Positions 1 through 12,028 are shown, counted from the stretch's first letter. The stretch is DNA of 64,000 nt from Siphonodentalium dalli (GCA_032622095.1 CP136066.1:230334961-230398960), one strand, 5' to 3'. A program made the numbers and translations. The notes: generated from the sequence alone by a model not told the origin.

Positions 1-757
1 TTAAGTGGTAGAATATAGCCAGATCTAATGTTCAAAGTTCAAATGTTTATTTCTCAAGTAGATCATGTTACATGATATTATGAGAAGATAATACATATTT
101 ATACAATACAATACATGGTGTGCAACAGTGGAAAAGGGTTTTTCAGTGTGATGGGAGGGGGGGAGCTATTAACTATTTATATTATATTATAGGGCATCAC
201 AATGTTGTTTGACGACATGCATCACTAAATCGCGCTATCTCCTCGAAACTGTTGGAGATATCGTGACTGAGTGCAGATATCATGCATTATTCGTAATTAA
301 CTCTTGCGTTTTGTATAAATGTGGAGAGTTTAATCAATATATTCTTGTTTTTGGAGTTAAACAATTTAGTAAAATTAACTAAATTAGGATAATTTCGAAA
401 GAATTTGGGAATATATTTTTTTCTCAGATAATCAATAACAAGTTTGAATAAAATTTGCCATTCATTTCATCTTTGGTTTTGCAGAATAAACTTTTATCGT
501 CTGTTTTACGAACTGTAACAATATCAGCTGGTCAGCAGTGAGTACGTTAAAATTAGTTAGTTTGTAACTCCAGGAACCATTATCTCTCCTTATTAATTAA
601 AATGTCCAAAAGGAGATTGAATTTCAGTTGTAAATTTGATGTGACTATTGTCTGTATATAACGCGTGTATGACACACTTATTCCTAAAGGGGAAATTGGA
701 ATCAATAAGCTTATTAGAAGCCTGTGTCTCAGCGTGAGTCACAACGAATCATCATAC

Positions 758-778
758 CCCTGGGCACAGGTCCATTGT
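758..778 (-). CDS. Candidate 21-nt micro-exon, copy 2 (NGPVPR)
   Basis: In phase 1 the 21 nt read (G)AC then NGPVPR, ending with the first base of a Gly codon. The donor is GTATGA. The acceptor follows a moderately pyrimidine-rich tract (TGTGACTCACGCTGAG). It lies in the second unit, in minus-strand order, of a roughly 51-bp tandem duplication that copies acceptor, exon and donor together. The length and phase fit the other exons of the locus. The acceptor is not strong and the exon is very short, so this is a candidate only. Confidence 0.3.
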
Positions 779-808
779 CTCAGCGTGAGTCACAATGAAT
801 CATCATAC

Positions 809-829
809 CTCTGGGCACAGGTCCATTGT
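809..829 (-). CDS. Candidate 21-nt micro-exon, copy 1 (NGPVPR)
   Basis: This is nearly identical to the candidate 51 bp away, again reading (G)AC NGPVPR G in phase 1 with donor GTATGA. The acceptor tract (GATCAAGCCAGGAG) is poor in pyrimidines. If only one copy is used, the other copy has the better acceptor. The repeat unit covers roughly 723-832. Confidence 0.28.
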
Positions 830-1624
830 CTCCTGGCTTGATCATTCAGTATAACTGAACGACAAATATATTCAGTTTAGAGTATTCCAGATTCCCCACA
901 GACATTATACATTCTCTTCCACACAGTCTTCCAGAGAAGTTGTTATGCATATAGCCCCGTGACTGCTCGTGTACATGTTTAATTGTATTTAAATATCATG
1001 TTTAAGAGTTCTTACTTAGTGAGAAAGAAACATGGGAGTACTACAGCTCATTCGAACATTCTAAACTTTGCCTACTGTGTACCAAAGTGGTAGAATATTG
1101 CTTTGACTCGAGCTACTGGCGTTGGAATTTTTGCAATCGGAAAAGGTGTTTGTGAATTGGGCCGTCATTGCTTACAACAACTAATTCTTTTCCATAGGCG
1201 ACAGTTTAGCTGTAAATCCCGCCTGCCACGGATTGAACCTATTTAACTTTAAGTGGTTAGTTTTACCACAGAACGTCATCTAATGTACCTTAGTTGACAA
1301 CAAACGCGATCCTTACAGTATTTAAAAAAAATAAAATCTTGCATTACCACAACTACCACATTTACTGCACAAGAATGAGCAGCATACAAATACCTAGACC
1401 CCGTCCATAACCTCAGGACACCACCTGGTCATCTAAACAAAAATGATCGCCATATGTACGTATGCTATGATTCTCTGTTCCGGTTAAGGGAATTGACAAT
1501 TGCGATGCGTTTATTAACGATGCGCGCTGGATTTTTATTGCGAATTGTAAAATAGTTATTTCTACTTCGTTTTCTTAACGACAAGCCAATGTAGAACATC
1601 GAAATGCCAACGAACAAAACATAC
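830..1624. other. AT-rich, no supported gene
   Basis: I see no convincing coding sequence in this stretch. A short look-alike at 1394-1424 reads GGVLRLWTG on the minus strand, resembling the neighbouring exon, but it has the wrong length for the phase (see rejected items). Confidence 0.4.
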
Positions 1625-1657
1625 CTGGTGGGTCCATCCACAAACGTGACATGCCTC
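1625..1657 (-). CDS. 33-nt micro-exon (GGMSRLWMDPP)
   Basis: The acceptor is good (CTACTTTATTTCAG) and the donor is GTATGT. The 33 nt in phase 1 read (G)GA GGC ATG TCA CGT TTG TGG ATG GAC CCA CCA G, that is GGMSRLWMDPP plus the first base of the next codon. Length, phase and the Gly-Gly start with a Pro-Pro end match the exon at 9116-9148 (GGFAGGSFMPP). It is therefore treated as an exon of the same secreted modular protein. Function unknown. Confidence 0.55.
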
Positions 1658-3395
1658 CTGAAATAAAGTAGGTATACGTTTACATATTCAGGTGGTCAGG
1701 GTGGCTGTGGTACATATATGTTGTTGGGAAACATAGTCACGGGAAAGTCAAAAATGGGACGCTTTTATGACAATCAAAGAATTTCAACAGATTGGGAGGC
1801 TTACTCCACGATAAAACCATAAATGTTTAAAATCTAAGCCACCGAGAGATACGGATTGATAGGCTTACTCCATGATAAAACCATAAATGTTTAAAATCTA
1901 ATAATCACATTAAACCCTTTATGTGTTGAATTGATTATCCCAACAGTTATAAACTTATACATTGGAATGATCTATTATTCAATCGGAGGGATGTTTAGGA
2001 TATATATGACATTTTGGTGAAATTATAATACAAATGCAGAATAATTCCTATTCATTGGTGGGAAATGTTCAGATAATAAGTACAACAAACAACCCACGGT
2101 TGAACTTATTAACTGAACATTTCAAAGGGGACTACTCGTCAATATGTATTTAGTATATAAAGGGTTAAACTTATCATCTGAACAGGGTAATGGCCATTCC
2201 AGAATTCAGGAACACTTTCTAACAGCGATTATCAAATTTTGTTTATCGAGAACTTGTTTTCGGCAAATGTCTGGTTTCTCTGACCTTTTAAATAATAACG
2301 ATCCCATCGGAAACAAATGTTGTAGTTTAAATTGTGGAAGGTTTCGAAGGCCATTTAACAACGTTTACAATTATATGGTTAATGATTTAGTCAATTTGTC
2401 ATATTCCACACGTTTAGCATATATTATCGCTCTACATAAACTCCTCATCTCTTTGCATTCTGGACACAATTTATAATCAGCAATCCATGCCAGAAACAAC
2501 CGTTGGAAATCGTGATTTCTTACTTATGTTTAACCCTTAATGGAACCCTGGACAGAGAGAACAAAGCACTGATGACTGTCGTCTGCTTGAGTCCGTCTGA
2601 GGCACCATACGGCAGCGTTGTGACCTTTCCATGACGGGAGCTGTGCTGGTGCATGATAAACGATATCGTGCCAGTGCATTCTCTTAACATATTGAGCCCC
2701 CCATATATAGAAGAATGTACTGGCTTAACATATCAAGGTAAATTTCATTTGGCCAATGTATTCTCCAAATGGGAGCCTGGCATATATTACAGAATGCATT
2801 GGCATAGGCTTTTCGCAAAACTACAGGATGCTCCAGTCATTGAAGGGTTAAACTGCCCTTATGAATCCCCTATCAGGCGTGAGCAGACGACACTCAGCAA
2901 TACAAGCTGCCACCTGTATGGGGCTCCCTACAGGAAACTCCAGCCATGGAAGGGTTAAAGCAATGTAGGTGACACATGGGCATATTAATACCAATGTGAT
3001 ATACCTTTTTAGATTACTCACAGCTCATACAGTTGGATTGATAGCACACGAGTTACTCTTAATGACCAAACACAAAACGACCACGCGTCGATGGATAAAA
3101 ACAATAGGAAATTCGATATGGATTTTGTGCAAACGCGAGTTAATCATGGCAACGTTCGGTCTTGTTTCCATGGAAATGTTCAAAATACACCACAACAAAC
3201 TCACAAACTGTTTAATTTGTAGATAGTAATTTTGCGTTCGAGATGCTCAATGTTTTCAGCTACTATCCACGGTGAACCTCTATAGCCTTGTATCTACTCT
3301 TTTCTCACGTTGCACCCATAGAGAGCCCCACATAGCCTGAAGCAGACGACACTCTGCGGTGAATGCTTGCATCTATGTGAGGCACCATGTTGGTT
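1658..3395. other. Intron-like sequence with repeat fragments
   Basis: No gene is supported. About 2540-2640, 2840-2960 and 3300-3395 contain pieces of a dispersed repeat also seen near 26.7-27.0 kb and 42.3-42.5 kb. Its hallmarks are 'gagagccccaca', 'gtcgtctgctcgtgtctgtg' and 'gaggcaccat'. A near-duplicate 50-bp segment ('aggcttactcca...aaaatcta') occurs at about 1797-1842 and 1859-1901. Confidence 0.45.
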
Positions 3396-3552
3396 ACCTA
3401 TAAACATTCATGAGTTATTTCACTTATCGAAATAGGTGCAAGTCTGGATATATTATTATACATTATAATGTTTGTATATTTGTCATATGCGTGTAATTTC
3501 TTAACACCCTTCTGGATGAATATTATGCTAATTCCAATATATATACACATAC

Positions 3553-3555
<3 letters not shown>

Positions 3556-3592
<37 letters not shown>
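3556..3592. repeat. (AT)n microsatellite
   Basis: An uninterrupted TA dinucleotide run lies directly before the terminal CAGG of the element at 3596. Confidence 0.85.
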
Positions 3593-3593
<1 letters not shown>

Positions 3594-3595
3594 AC

Positions 3596-4166
3596 CAGGT
3601 TCGCGCTACCACTTGCCAAATTTGCCGATGGCAAAAATTATTCACATTTGGCAAAATATATTTTCATTTGGCAAGTCACTTTTTGCCTTTTTAATTCCTA
3701 AATGAAGTTGAAAATATTCCGTCAATCAATACCATTCAGTTTAGGAGACTACAATATAATTATATTGGTGGTGTTTTATAGGGTTTCGGAAAAGTTACCA
3801 CCTCCAATAAGATGCAGTTAATCTGGTAATATTATCAATGGGTGGAGGGATTAACAATATTAAGTGTGATGGTGGTGTTTACATAGCTAATCGTCTTGTG
3901 ATGTTCCCTTCTGATGAAGCAACTCTTACACCTTTTTATTTTTCAGTGATTTGTTTATAGCTGCATGATAAACCACAATAGAGATGAATGTGAGCATATT
4001 TATTATCTATCAAACGTCATTCAAACCGCGAGTGTCGAAACATAAAACTCAATCAAGGTTGCATAAAATGATACTATCAGGGATAACATTTGGCAAACTC
4101 TAATAGAATTTGGCAAACAATATTTTCATTTGGCAAATTATTTAGCAAAAGTAAATTTCGGTCCAG
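3596..4166. mobile_element. Old hAT-type non-autonomous element
   Basis: The left end (CAGGTTCGCGCTACCACTTG) matches the inverted right end of the 21117-23610 element. The right end (GTAAATTTCGGTCC) matches that element's left end. Sub-terminal 'catttggcaa' motifs repeat near both ends. The terminal bases are mutated and I see no clear 8-bp target duplication, so this is an older copy. No transposase is encoded. Confidence 0.55.
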
Positions 4167-4274
4167 TCCGTAGCATAAATCCGATATTTCTACAGAGGGT
4201 TAGGACAATTACAGACACTTTCAAACCCAAAACAAGCAATCGGGTTAGAGTTTAAACTTTGAAACACTGACTGA

Positions 4275-4592
4275 GTGCTAGCTATAAACATTGCCTGAGT
4301 GATTGGTAAACATTGACTGAGTGATTGCTATTAGCATTGCCTGAGTGATTAGTAAACATTGACTGAGTGATTGCTATTAGCATTGCCTGAGTGATTGGTA
4401 AAAAATGACTGAGTGATTGCTGTAATAATTGCTTGAGTGATTGGTAACATTGACTGTGTGATTGCTGTAATAATTGGCTGAATGATTGGTAAACATTGAC
4501 TGAGTGATTGGTAAATATTGACTGAGTGATTAGTAACCATTGACTGGGTGATTGCTATAAACATTGAATGAGTAATTGCTATAAACATTGTA
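4275..4592. repeat. Minisatellite, about 26-bp unit
   Basis: Imperfect tandem copies of 'attgactgagtgattgctataaac', with variants such as 'attgcctgagtgattggtaa', number about a dozen. The minus-strand open frame over it is a by-product of the repeat. Confidence 0.85.
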
Positions 4593-4599
4593 CGACTTT

Positions 4600-5340
4600 G
4601 TAGTGTCGCATTTTAAGAACCGATTACTAATATTTGGCTTTATTCGTGGGTCAAACATTGGTCTGGCCATACAGATGTAGGTCAAACGTTGGGCTGACTT
4701 GTTGTTTTAGCAGTATAGGATAAGTACAGCGGGCTCACTCTTAAACAAATGTGTATAAATTCTATACAATATACATATGAGTGAATATATGGGTGTATTA
4801 TATATTAGATGATACGTGTTCTATAGGAGACACAAAACTCATAAAGGCTGCCACAGAACCAACAATTGGTAGCATCTCAGCAACTTGTGTGAACCTTTCT
4901 TAACTGTTCAAATGTATCTAATTTGGCTATTCAACTTTAATTTGGTATGCACGTTCAAAATCTATTTTCCAAATTTCTATAAACCGCTCCCGGATCATCT
5001 CACAACATTTTATCATGATGGACGAGGAAACCAGTATAGCTGTACAAATTGGGCACCAAAACCTTAAACACACCCATCTCTTTAATATGTCTTACAGCTA
5101 CCTTCCTCTTCCATCACGATATGCATGCACCTATTGTATATTCTTATCATGTGAAAAATTAAATATATGATGACTGAACAACCAGCCATTTTACTATTCT
5201 GTATTCCTTTGTTGACTTGTAGATAGCCGTGGGCTAACACCTTCCGGTTGTCAGTTGAATTATCATACTGGTTTTTATCTGCCAGTCCGGTGAGCCAGTG
5301 TGGCGTCTGTGCACCTCGCTTTGAGTTACTAGATCCGACA
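4600..5340. other. AT-rich, no supported gene
   Basis: No exon with credible splice sites was found. About 4830-4880 resembles the repeat family seen at 15880-16165 ('ggctgccacagaaccaacaattgg'). Confidence 0.4.
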
Positions 5341-5670
5341 TCCACTTTGTCATAATTGGCACAAAACAATAAAAAAAACAAAAATGTTGTATACACTGTG
5401 CTTGTGTAGCAGAAGAGCAGCTCATAATGGTGTGGCGCAAAACTTTAAAGCTATTGCTAGATGTTTTAATATCGTAGCTTTTACAAAGAATTTGTCTCAA
5501 ATGGAACATATCTCATCTACTAACTATAATATACTCACATATTCACTCATATTCAATGCTGAGAAAATTCCACCGACACATATGTCATGTGTCATTTCTG
5601 CGCAATTTTGTTTAATATCAAATGAACCACACAACTTGTAAAGAAGTTATATTCATTTGCGCTAAGAGTG
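5341..5670. repeat. Dispersed repeat, family H
   Basis: This shares diverged blocks with 15880-16165: 'ttggcacaaaac', 'tgtgcttgtgtagcagaagagcagctcataatggtgtggcgcaaaact' and 'gctaagagtgc'. A short piece recurs at 39720-39790. No protein is evident. Confidence 0.55.
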
Positions 5671-5711
5671 CTTCTTTGTGCTGACTTTGCGAAAATAAAC
5701 AACTAAATTAC

Positions 5712-5750
5712 CTGGCATGCTGGCGGCCTCGGCAATCGTCCTTCGTAGTT
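5712..5750 (-). CDS. 39-nt micro-exon (ELRRTIAEAASMP)
   Basis: The acceptor (AATTGTGTTATTAG) and donor (GTAATT) bound 39 nt. In phase 1 they read (G)AA CTA CGA AGG ACG ATT GCC GAG GCC GCC AGC ATG CCA G, that is ELRRTIAEAASMP followed by a Gly first base. The segment is GC-richer than its surroundings, which supports coding. It is a basic/Ala-rich block unlike the Gly-rich exons but with the same symmetric phase. Function unknown. Confidence 0.5.
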
Positions 5751-6249
5751 CTAATAACACAATTATAATTGAATCAACAATGCATTAAGGAGGAGGTCAA
5801 GTGACACATTTTGAATGGTCATTTCCATCCAAACATCCGCAGCAATTTGTTCCATTAGAAATTTGGTGTATTTATTTTTGAACTTCATATTGATTTATCG
5901 AACGTAAGTCAAGTGTTGTAATTCCAGAAGAACATTCTCCAAAATGAATTAACAGCAAAAATTGACAATTTTGCAATGACAACTGCTATTTCTGTTTAAT
6001 AATATGGCTGCTTTAGTTCCCAGTCGACTGCTTCATATACAACGTTTGCTGCGGAGATTTTGACGGAAAATTCCATTCGAAAATTATCACTTGAGCTCCC
6101 CCTTAAGAGCGACAAGCAGGTGCATGGTGCAAGTATCACTATTCCAAGGTGTGTACAAGGAGCGATAACTCTACATATTTATATAGACTTGTTCAGTGGT
6201 GAAATTAAATCGTTTTGGTAAGTCTAAGCATGTATGGGAACTGGAGAAA
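5751..6249. other. No supported feature
   Basis: AT-rich intron-like sequence. No coding or repeat structure stood out. Confidence 0.35.
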
Positions 6250-6630
6250 TAACACTATATCATTAACGTGACGTGAAACACTCCGGCAGGGTGAGTAAAT
6301 AGAAATGGAGAATAATCTTGCTCAAAGTGGTTATTTTTAAGAATATTAATCCAAATTGATAACACATACCGTCATTCTTATATCTTAATTAAATGCGATG
6401 ACGCTGGATGGTGAAGTCGTTTGAATTAGTTTATTGCCGATTGTTGCGTCCCGAATTGAGATGTAAATGTTTACAATTGAGCGTAGATCAGACGATGTTT
6501 TCTATGGCGTGGTATGGTCGATTTCTTTGAAATTTTCGGTGATGTTAGTAGAATGCAACATTCCTCAGGTTGACATAGAGCATGATAACTAACTAAAAGT
6601 TTAACGCACTCGAACAAGTCCATACTATGT
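6250..6630 (-). repeat. Dispersed repeat, family G
   Basis: Its reverse complement matches the 5' third of both 1051-bp direct repeats (58218-58560 and 62194-62530). It also matches 44035-44420. Shared blocks include 'aaacactccg', 'aataatcttgctcaaag', 'tttacaattgagcgtag', 'tggtcgatttctttga' and 'gatgttagtagaatgc'. It has no coding capacity. Confidence 0.65.
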
Positions 6631-7820
6631 CTTTTAAAAAGTCATTACACATTTCCTCATCTATCACTAGTGACGAATATACGCGTGATTTCCGCCACCT
6701 TGACATCCCGCCAACAAAATGACTTTACATTGAATGAAGCGGATTAATACTATTTGGTAAAGCTGCACATAACAACAACAGACAATACGAAATGATTTCT
6801 TTGTTAATTAAACTACAATTTTTGTCCACCTCCGTTGCACTAACGAAAATAGACACAAAAACAAAGAGGCAAATTGGGGGACGATATTTTTCGTCGGCAC
6901 ATCGAGCGCGCAATACAATGTACTGTCGTATACGGTTGTGAAGTATCTCAGCTAACAATGTGAATGTGTGTAAATTATATTCATATGATATACAAGATCT
7001 TCAAATCTCTATGTTCGGATACAACATTTTATTAAATTCGTCTACGACTCGTTGTGAATAAAGTTAATCAAACTCTTATCAAAATCGTATATCATAACAT
7101 AACACGTTGGAGATCCCCTATAAATATATATATATATATAAACACTAAATATCTAGATATATTTTTCAGTCGTGAACGAAATTGTTCTGGTGAACCTAAG
7201 CAAACCTGGGAACTGATCAACGCGAAATGAGATATAGATAGCAATAACAATTTTTAAATAGATTGATGAGGTAAGAGATAATCCGTATAGGTTAAAGGGA
7301 TAGTGTAATCAAATGTTGTTGTTGGTTTCTATAGTCTCTGAGTCGTAGAATAAGGTAACCAGATTTCCATTATTTGAAAGTCTGTTGAGTACAACATTTT
7401 TACACGATCCTGTGTGCCACGCGTTGCCACATCCACTATCCGTGAATTATTTTGATTACGTCTTGCACACGAAAATTCGTAATTTAATTTATGGCTCCAG
7501 CCATAAATTAAATTTATATCAAATCATTAACTTTGAATTTAAGATAACCTATTAACCTGAACGTTTACAGGATACATCTTCGACCCGAGTTTTCTATATA
7601 TGATCGATAATAGATCGTTGTTATCACCTGGAATTTATTGAAAATGGCGTACAGTACCCTTTAATAGGGTAAGATATAACCCGTATATATTGATGAGGTA
7701 AGATATAACCCGTATAGGATCTACTCAATGTCACATATGTTACTGTTGATGGCGTTATGCGTATTTGAAGAATAAAATACGTTTGTCTATCGTCATATCA
7801 AACATGTCTGAGACATAGTA
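6631..7820. other. Intron-like, no supported gene
   Basis: AT-rich. A minus-strand open frame at 6725-6958 has no recognisable domain and no usable splice phase. A 'gatgaggtaagagataa(t/c)ccgtata' motif recurs at about 7265 and 7690. Confidence 0.35.
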
Positions 7821-7821
7821 T

Positions 7822-8505
7822 CGTTGGTTTCATTAAAGGTGCACAATGCGATTCGATTGTCCCAGTATCACCAGATTATAACAACAACAAAATGTTTTCA
7901 AAAGACGCTTTAGTTGTCTGAATCGATTAATTATAACAAATAATGCTATCCACTGTTAACCCTTTACCCAACAAACCGGCCAAAACCGGCCAAATAATGC
8001 TATCCACTGTTAACTCTGGAATAAACTTTTCCAAAACGTGTTATATATCAAAATGTCGATTTTTGTATCAACCCATATACCCTGTGCCAATGCATTCTCT
8101 TATATATGCGAGTCGACCATAGGTCGCCTCGCATATATAAGAGAATGCATTGGCTTAACAATTATTTTTTTTAATTTTTTTTTTTTTAAAATTTTTACAA
8201 TTTTAATATATTTTATTATATTCTTTAACAGACTTATTGTGTAGGTTTAGGGCCGATAATATCGGCCCCTGACACTCAAAGGGTTAAAGGTATACAATCC
8301 GATTCAATTGTCTCTGTATCATCAGATTCCAACAACAACATTTCTTTAAAAGATGCGTCAGTTATTAGATTCCATTTATTACCAAAAAATAATGCCAACC
8401 ACTGTAAATTATAAAATAAAATTTCCCAAAACATGTTATATACAAGTGTCAATGTATATAACATGTTTTGGGAAATTTTATTCTATAGTTTACAGTGGTT
8501 GGCAT
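7822..8505. mobile_element. Nested TTAA-type MITEs in a family C repeat
   Basis: Two copies of the 'aaaggt(g/a)(c/t)acaat(g/c)cgattc' repeat (7822 and 8287) frame a composite MITE. Its left end at 7960 is that of family A (TTAA CCCTTTACCCAACA). Its right end at 8283 is that of family B (GACACTCAAAGGG TTAA). Inside is the large hairpin at 8089-8153. 8412-8500 is a separate inverted repeat ('aaaatttcccaaaacatgttatata'). Confidence 0.6.
8089..8153. repeat. Long perfect hairpin (TGCATTCTCTTATATATGCGAG cassette)
   Basis: The 26-nt outer arm CCAATGCATTCTCTTATATA continues through TGCGAG. An inner stem of CGACC and GGTCG closes on an ATA loop, giving an almost fully paired hairpin. The same cassette occurs once or twice in every TTAA MITE of this window. 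Confidence 0.85.
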
Positions 8506-8629
8506 CTAATCAATGCATATCGAGAGTATGTCGCTCGGCTAGTGTAATATTTGCTAGGCCACCAAATATTCCAGGTGGTAAAAAATAACAGATTTAAAAA
8601 ATCAATACCTGATAACTATGATCTTTCGC

Positions 8630-9115
8630 ATGGGCATTTAACATAGGATTACTATGTAGAATAATAGTAATATATAGACATACTTTAAAATAGGATAACT
8701 ACGTAGAATAATAGTAATATATGACATACTTTAACATAGGGTAACTATGTATAATAAGATAAATATAAAGACATACCTGGAGGCATGAATGACCCACCAT
8801 GATCTTTCGTAGGTGAGTTCGTCGATTCTAATCAAAATACTCTTTTACTCCCGAAGCCAAAGAAATAGTAATTGAGGAGTGTAAATTTGGATTATTTATC
8901 ATTAACTGCTTATGTGTAGTTGTAATAATCGCGAGTTGGAATATACTACAGGTCAGATAGAGGATGGCATGGGCATTTAACATAGGATTACTATGTAGAA
9001 TAATAGTAATATATAGACATACTTTAACATAGGATAACTACGTAAAATAATAGTAATATATGACATACTTTAACATAGGGTAACTATGTAGAATAAGATA
9101 AATATAAAGACATAC
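8630..9115. repeat. Tandem duplication around a micro-exon
   Basis: The segment starting 'gcatgggcatttaacataggattac' at about 8629 recurs at about 8967. Each copy runs through 'aaatataaagacatacctggaggcatgaatgacccacca', which carries a splice donor and half an exon. Within each copy 'acataggataactacgta' is itself repeated. Confidence 0.75.
8777..8827 (-). CDS. 51-nt micro-exon (STNSPTKDHGGSFMPP)
   Basis: The acceptor (GAGTATTTTGATTAG) and donor (GTATGT) bound 51 nt. In phase 1 they read (G)AA then STNSPTKDHGGSFMPP, ending on a Gly first base. The last 25 nt and the whole downstream intron start are a duplicate of exon 9116-9148. The first half is unique and Ser/Thr-rich. Both versions remain open, symmetric and spliceable, so they may be consecutive or alternative exons. 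Function unknown. Confidence 0.45.
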
Positions 9116-9148
9116 CTGGAGGCATGAATGACCCACCAGCGAAGCCAC
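9116..9148 (-). CDS. 33-nt micro-exon (GGFAGGSFMPP)
   Basis: The acceptor (GTTGTATTACCAACAG) and donor (GTATGT) bound 33 nt. In phase 1 they read (G)GT GGC TTC GCT GGT GGG TCA TTC ATG CCT CCA G, that is GGFAGGSFMPP plus a Gly first base. It resembles GGMSRLWMDPP at 1625-1657 in length, phase and ends. It fits a secreted Gly/Pro/Met-rich modular protein. The acceptor pyrimidine tract is modest. Confidence 0.55.
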
Positions 9149-9164
9149 CTGTTGGTAATACAAC

Positions 9165-9500
9165 AACTAGAATATTAACATGGAAGAATATCTAGAACAG
9201 TAATAGACTCGCATCGGAAAATGACTAGAATATTAACATGGAAGAAATATCTAGAACAGTAATATACTCGCATAGGAAAATGACTAGAATATTAACATGG
9301 AAGAAATATATAGAACAGTAATATACTCGCATCGGAAAATAACTATAATATTAACATGGAAGAAATATCTAGAACAGTAATACATTCGCGTCGGAGATAA
9401 GTATTAACATGGACGAAATATCCAGAACGTTGATACACTCGCGTCGGACAACAACTAGAATATTAACATGGACGAAATATCCAGAACATTTATTCACTCG
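9165..9500. repeat. Minisatellite, about 60-bp unit
   Basis: Five to six copies of 'actagaatattaacatggaagaaatat(c/a)tagaacagtaata(g/t)actcgcatcggaaaat', becoming more diverged to the right. Confidence 0.85.
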
Positions 9501-9730
9501 CGTCGGAGACAAGTACTGGGACACAAATTGAAATTCCATCAAGAGAAGAATAAGTTTTAACGAATGATCATTCCTTATATACTCACTATATAACACGACA
9601 GTCAGTATGAAAAGAATCGGCTCTCATTGTGAATGAATGCAAATAGTGATCCACTAATTAATAATATGCACGAAATGCTTTGGTCAGCATAGCCAGTCTC
9701 AAAACATAAGATATTCGCACAACAAGGATC

Positions 9731-12028
9731 GAGTATCACAACGAATGATCAATCATACAATGATAGCATTATAATCTCCTGATCGAGTTATCACAGGGAA
9801 CGACATAACGAATGATCAATCATACCATTGATAGCATTATAATCTCCTGATCGAGTTATCACAGGGAACGACATAACGAATGATCAATCATACAATGATA
9901 GCATTATAATCTCCTTATTATCATACCATTGATAGCATTATAATCTCCTGATCGAGTTATCACAGGGAACGACATAACGAATGATCAATCATACAATGAT
10001 AGCATTATAATCTCCTTATTATCATAGCATTGATAGCATTATAATCTCCTGATCGAGTTATCACAGGGAACGACATAACGAATGATCAATCATACAATGA
10101 TAGCATTATAATCTCCTTATTATCATACCATTGATAGCATTATAATCTCCTGATCGAGTTATATCATACCATTGATATCATTACAATCTACTGATCGAGT
10201 TATATCATACCATTGATAGCATTATAATCTCCTGATCGAGTTATATCATACCATTGATAGCATTATAATCTCCTGATCGAGTTATATCACAGGGAACAAT
10301 CATACCATTGATAGCATTATAATCTCCTGATCGAGTTATATCACAGGGAACAATCATACCATTGATAGCATTATAATCTCCTGATCGAGTCAATCATACC
10401 ATTGATAGCATTATAATCTCCTGATCGAGTTATCACAGGGAACGACATATTAATCATACCATTGATAGCATTATAATCTCCTGATCGAGTTATATCATAC
10501 CATTGATAGCATTATAATCTCCTGATCGAGTTATATCATACCATTGATAGCATTATAATCTCCTGATCGAGTTATCACAGGGAACAATCATACCATTGAT
10601 AGCATTATAATCTCCTGATCGAGTTATCACAGGGAACGACATACCATTGATAGCATTATAATCTCCTGATCGAGTTATCACAGGGAACAATCATACCATT
10701 GATAGCATTATAATCTCCTGATCGAGTTATCACAGGGAACAATCATACCATTGATAGCATTATAATCTCCTGATCGAGTTATCACAGGGAACAATCATAC
10801 CATTGATAGCATTATAATCTCCTGATCGAGTTATCACAGGGAACGACATATTAAATATTAACTGAAAATAACCTACTCAATCATACCATTGATAGCATTA
10901 TAATCTCCTGATCGAGTTATCACAGGGAACGACATATTAAATGATCAATCATACCATTGATAGCATTATAATCTCCTGATCAAGTTATCACAGGGAACGA
11001 CATATTAAATGATCAATCATACCATTGATAGCATTATAATCTCCTGATCGAGTTATCACAGGGAACGACATATTAAATGATCAATCATACCCTTGATAGC
11101 ATTATAATCTCCTGATCGAGTTATCACAGGGAACGACATATTAAATGATCAATCATACCATTGATAGCATTATAATCTCCTGATCGAGTTATCACAGGGA
11201 ACGACATATTAAATGATCAATCATACCATTGATAGCATTATAATCTCCTGATCGAGTTATCACAGGGAACGACATATTAAATGATCAATCATACCATTGA
11301 TAGCATTATAATCTCCTGATCGAGTTATCACAGGGAACGTCATATTAAATGATCAATCATACCATTGATAGCATTATAATATCCTGATCGAGTTATCACA
11401 GGGAACGACATATTAAATGATCAATCATACCATTGATAGCATTATAATCTCCTGATCGAGTTATCACAGGGAACGACATATTAAATGATCAATCATACCA
11501 TTGATAGCATTATAATCTCCTGATCGAGTTATATCACAGGGAATGATCAATCATACCATTGATAGCATTATAATCTCCTGATCGAGTTATATCGCACGGA
11601 ACGACATATTAAATGATCAATCATACCATTGATAGCATTATAATCTCCTGATCGAGTTATCAAAGGGAACGACATATTAAATATTAACTGAAAATAACCT
11701 ACTCAATCATACCATTGATAGCATTATAATCTCCTGATCGAGTTATATCACAGGGAACGACATATTAAATATTAACTGAAAATATCCTACTCAATCATAC
11801 CATTGATAGCATTATAATCTCCTGATCGAGTTATATCACAGGGAACGACATATTAAATATTAACTGAAAATAACCTACTCAATCATACCATTGATAGCAT
11901 TATAATCTCCTGATCGAGTTATCACAGGGAACGACATATTAAATATTAACTGAAAATAACCTACTCAATCATACCATTGATAGCATTATAATCTCCTGAT
12001 CGAGTTATCACAGGGAACGACATATTAA
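9731..12028. repeat. 2.3-kb minisatellite with variant higher-order units
   Basis: The core is 'ataccattgatagcattataatctcctgatcgagttatcacagggaacgacat', repeated more than thirty times. Units differ by modular tails. Some return directly ('tatatcatacc'), some add 'tattaaatgatcaatc', and others add 'tattaaatattaactgaaaataacctactcaatc'. Blocks of the same variant cluster together, which suggests local unequal exchange. No open frame persists. Confidence 0.92.

Noticed and set aside
1394-1424. Minus-strand segment reading GGVLRLWTG, similar to the GGMSRLWMDPP exon
   Set aside because: It is 31 nt between plausible splice sites, which breaks the phase-1 rule. The better upstream acceptor puts a stop in frame. 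It may be a decayed exon copy, but I cannot support it.
9731-12028. CRISPR-like array
   Set aside because: The units are contiguous satellite repeats without unique spacers, in a eukaryotic context.
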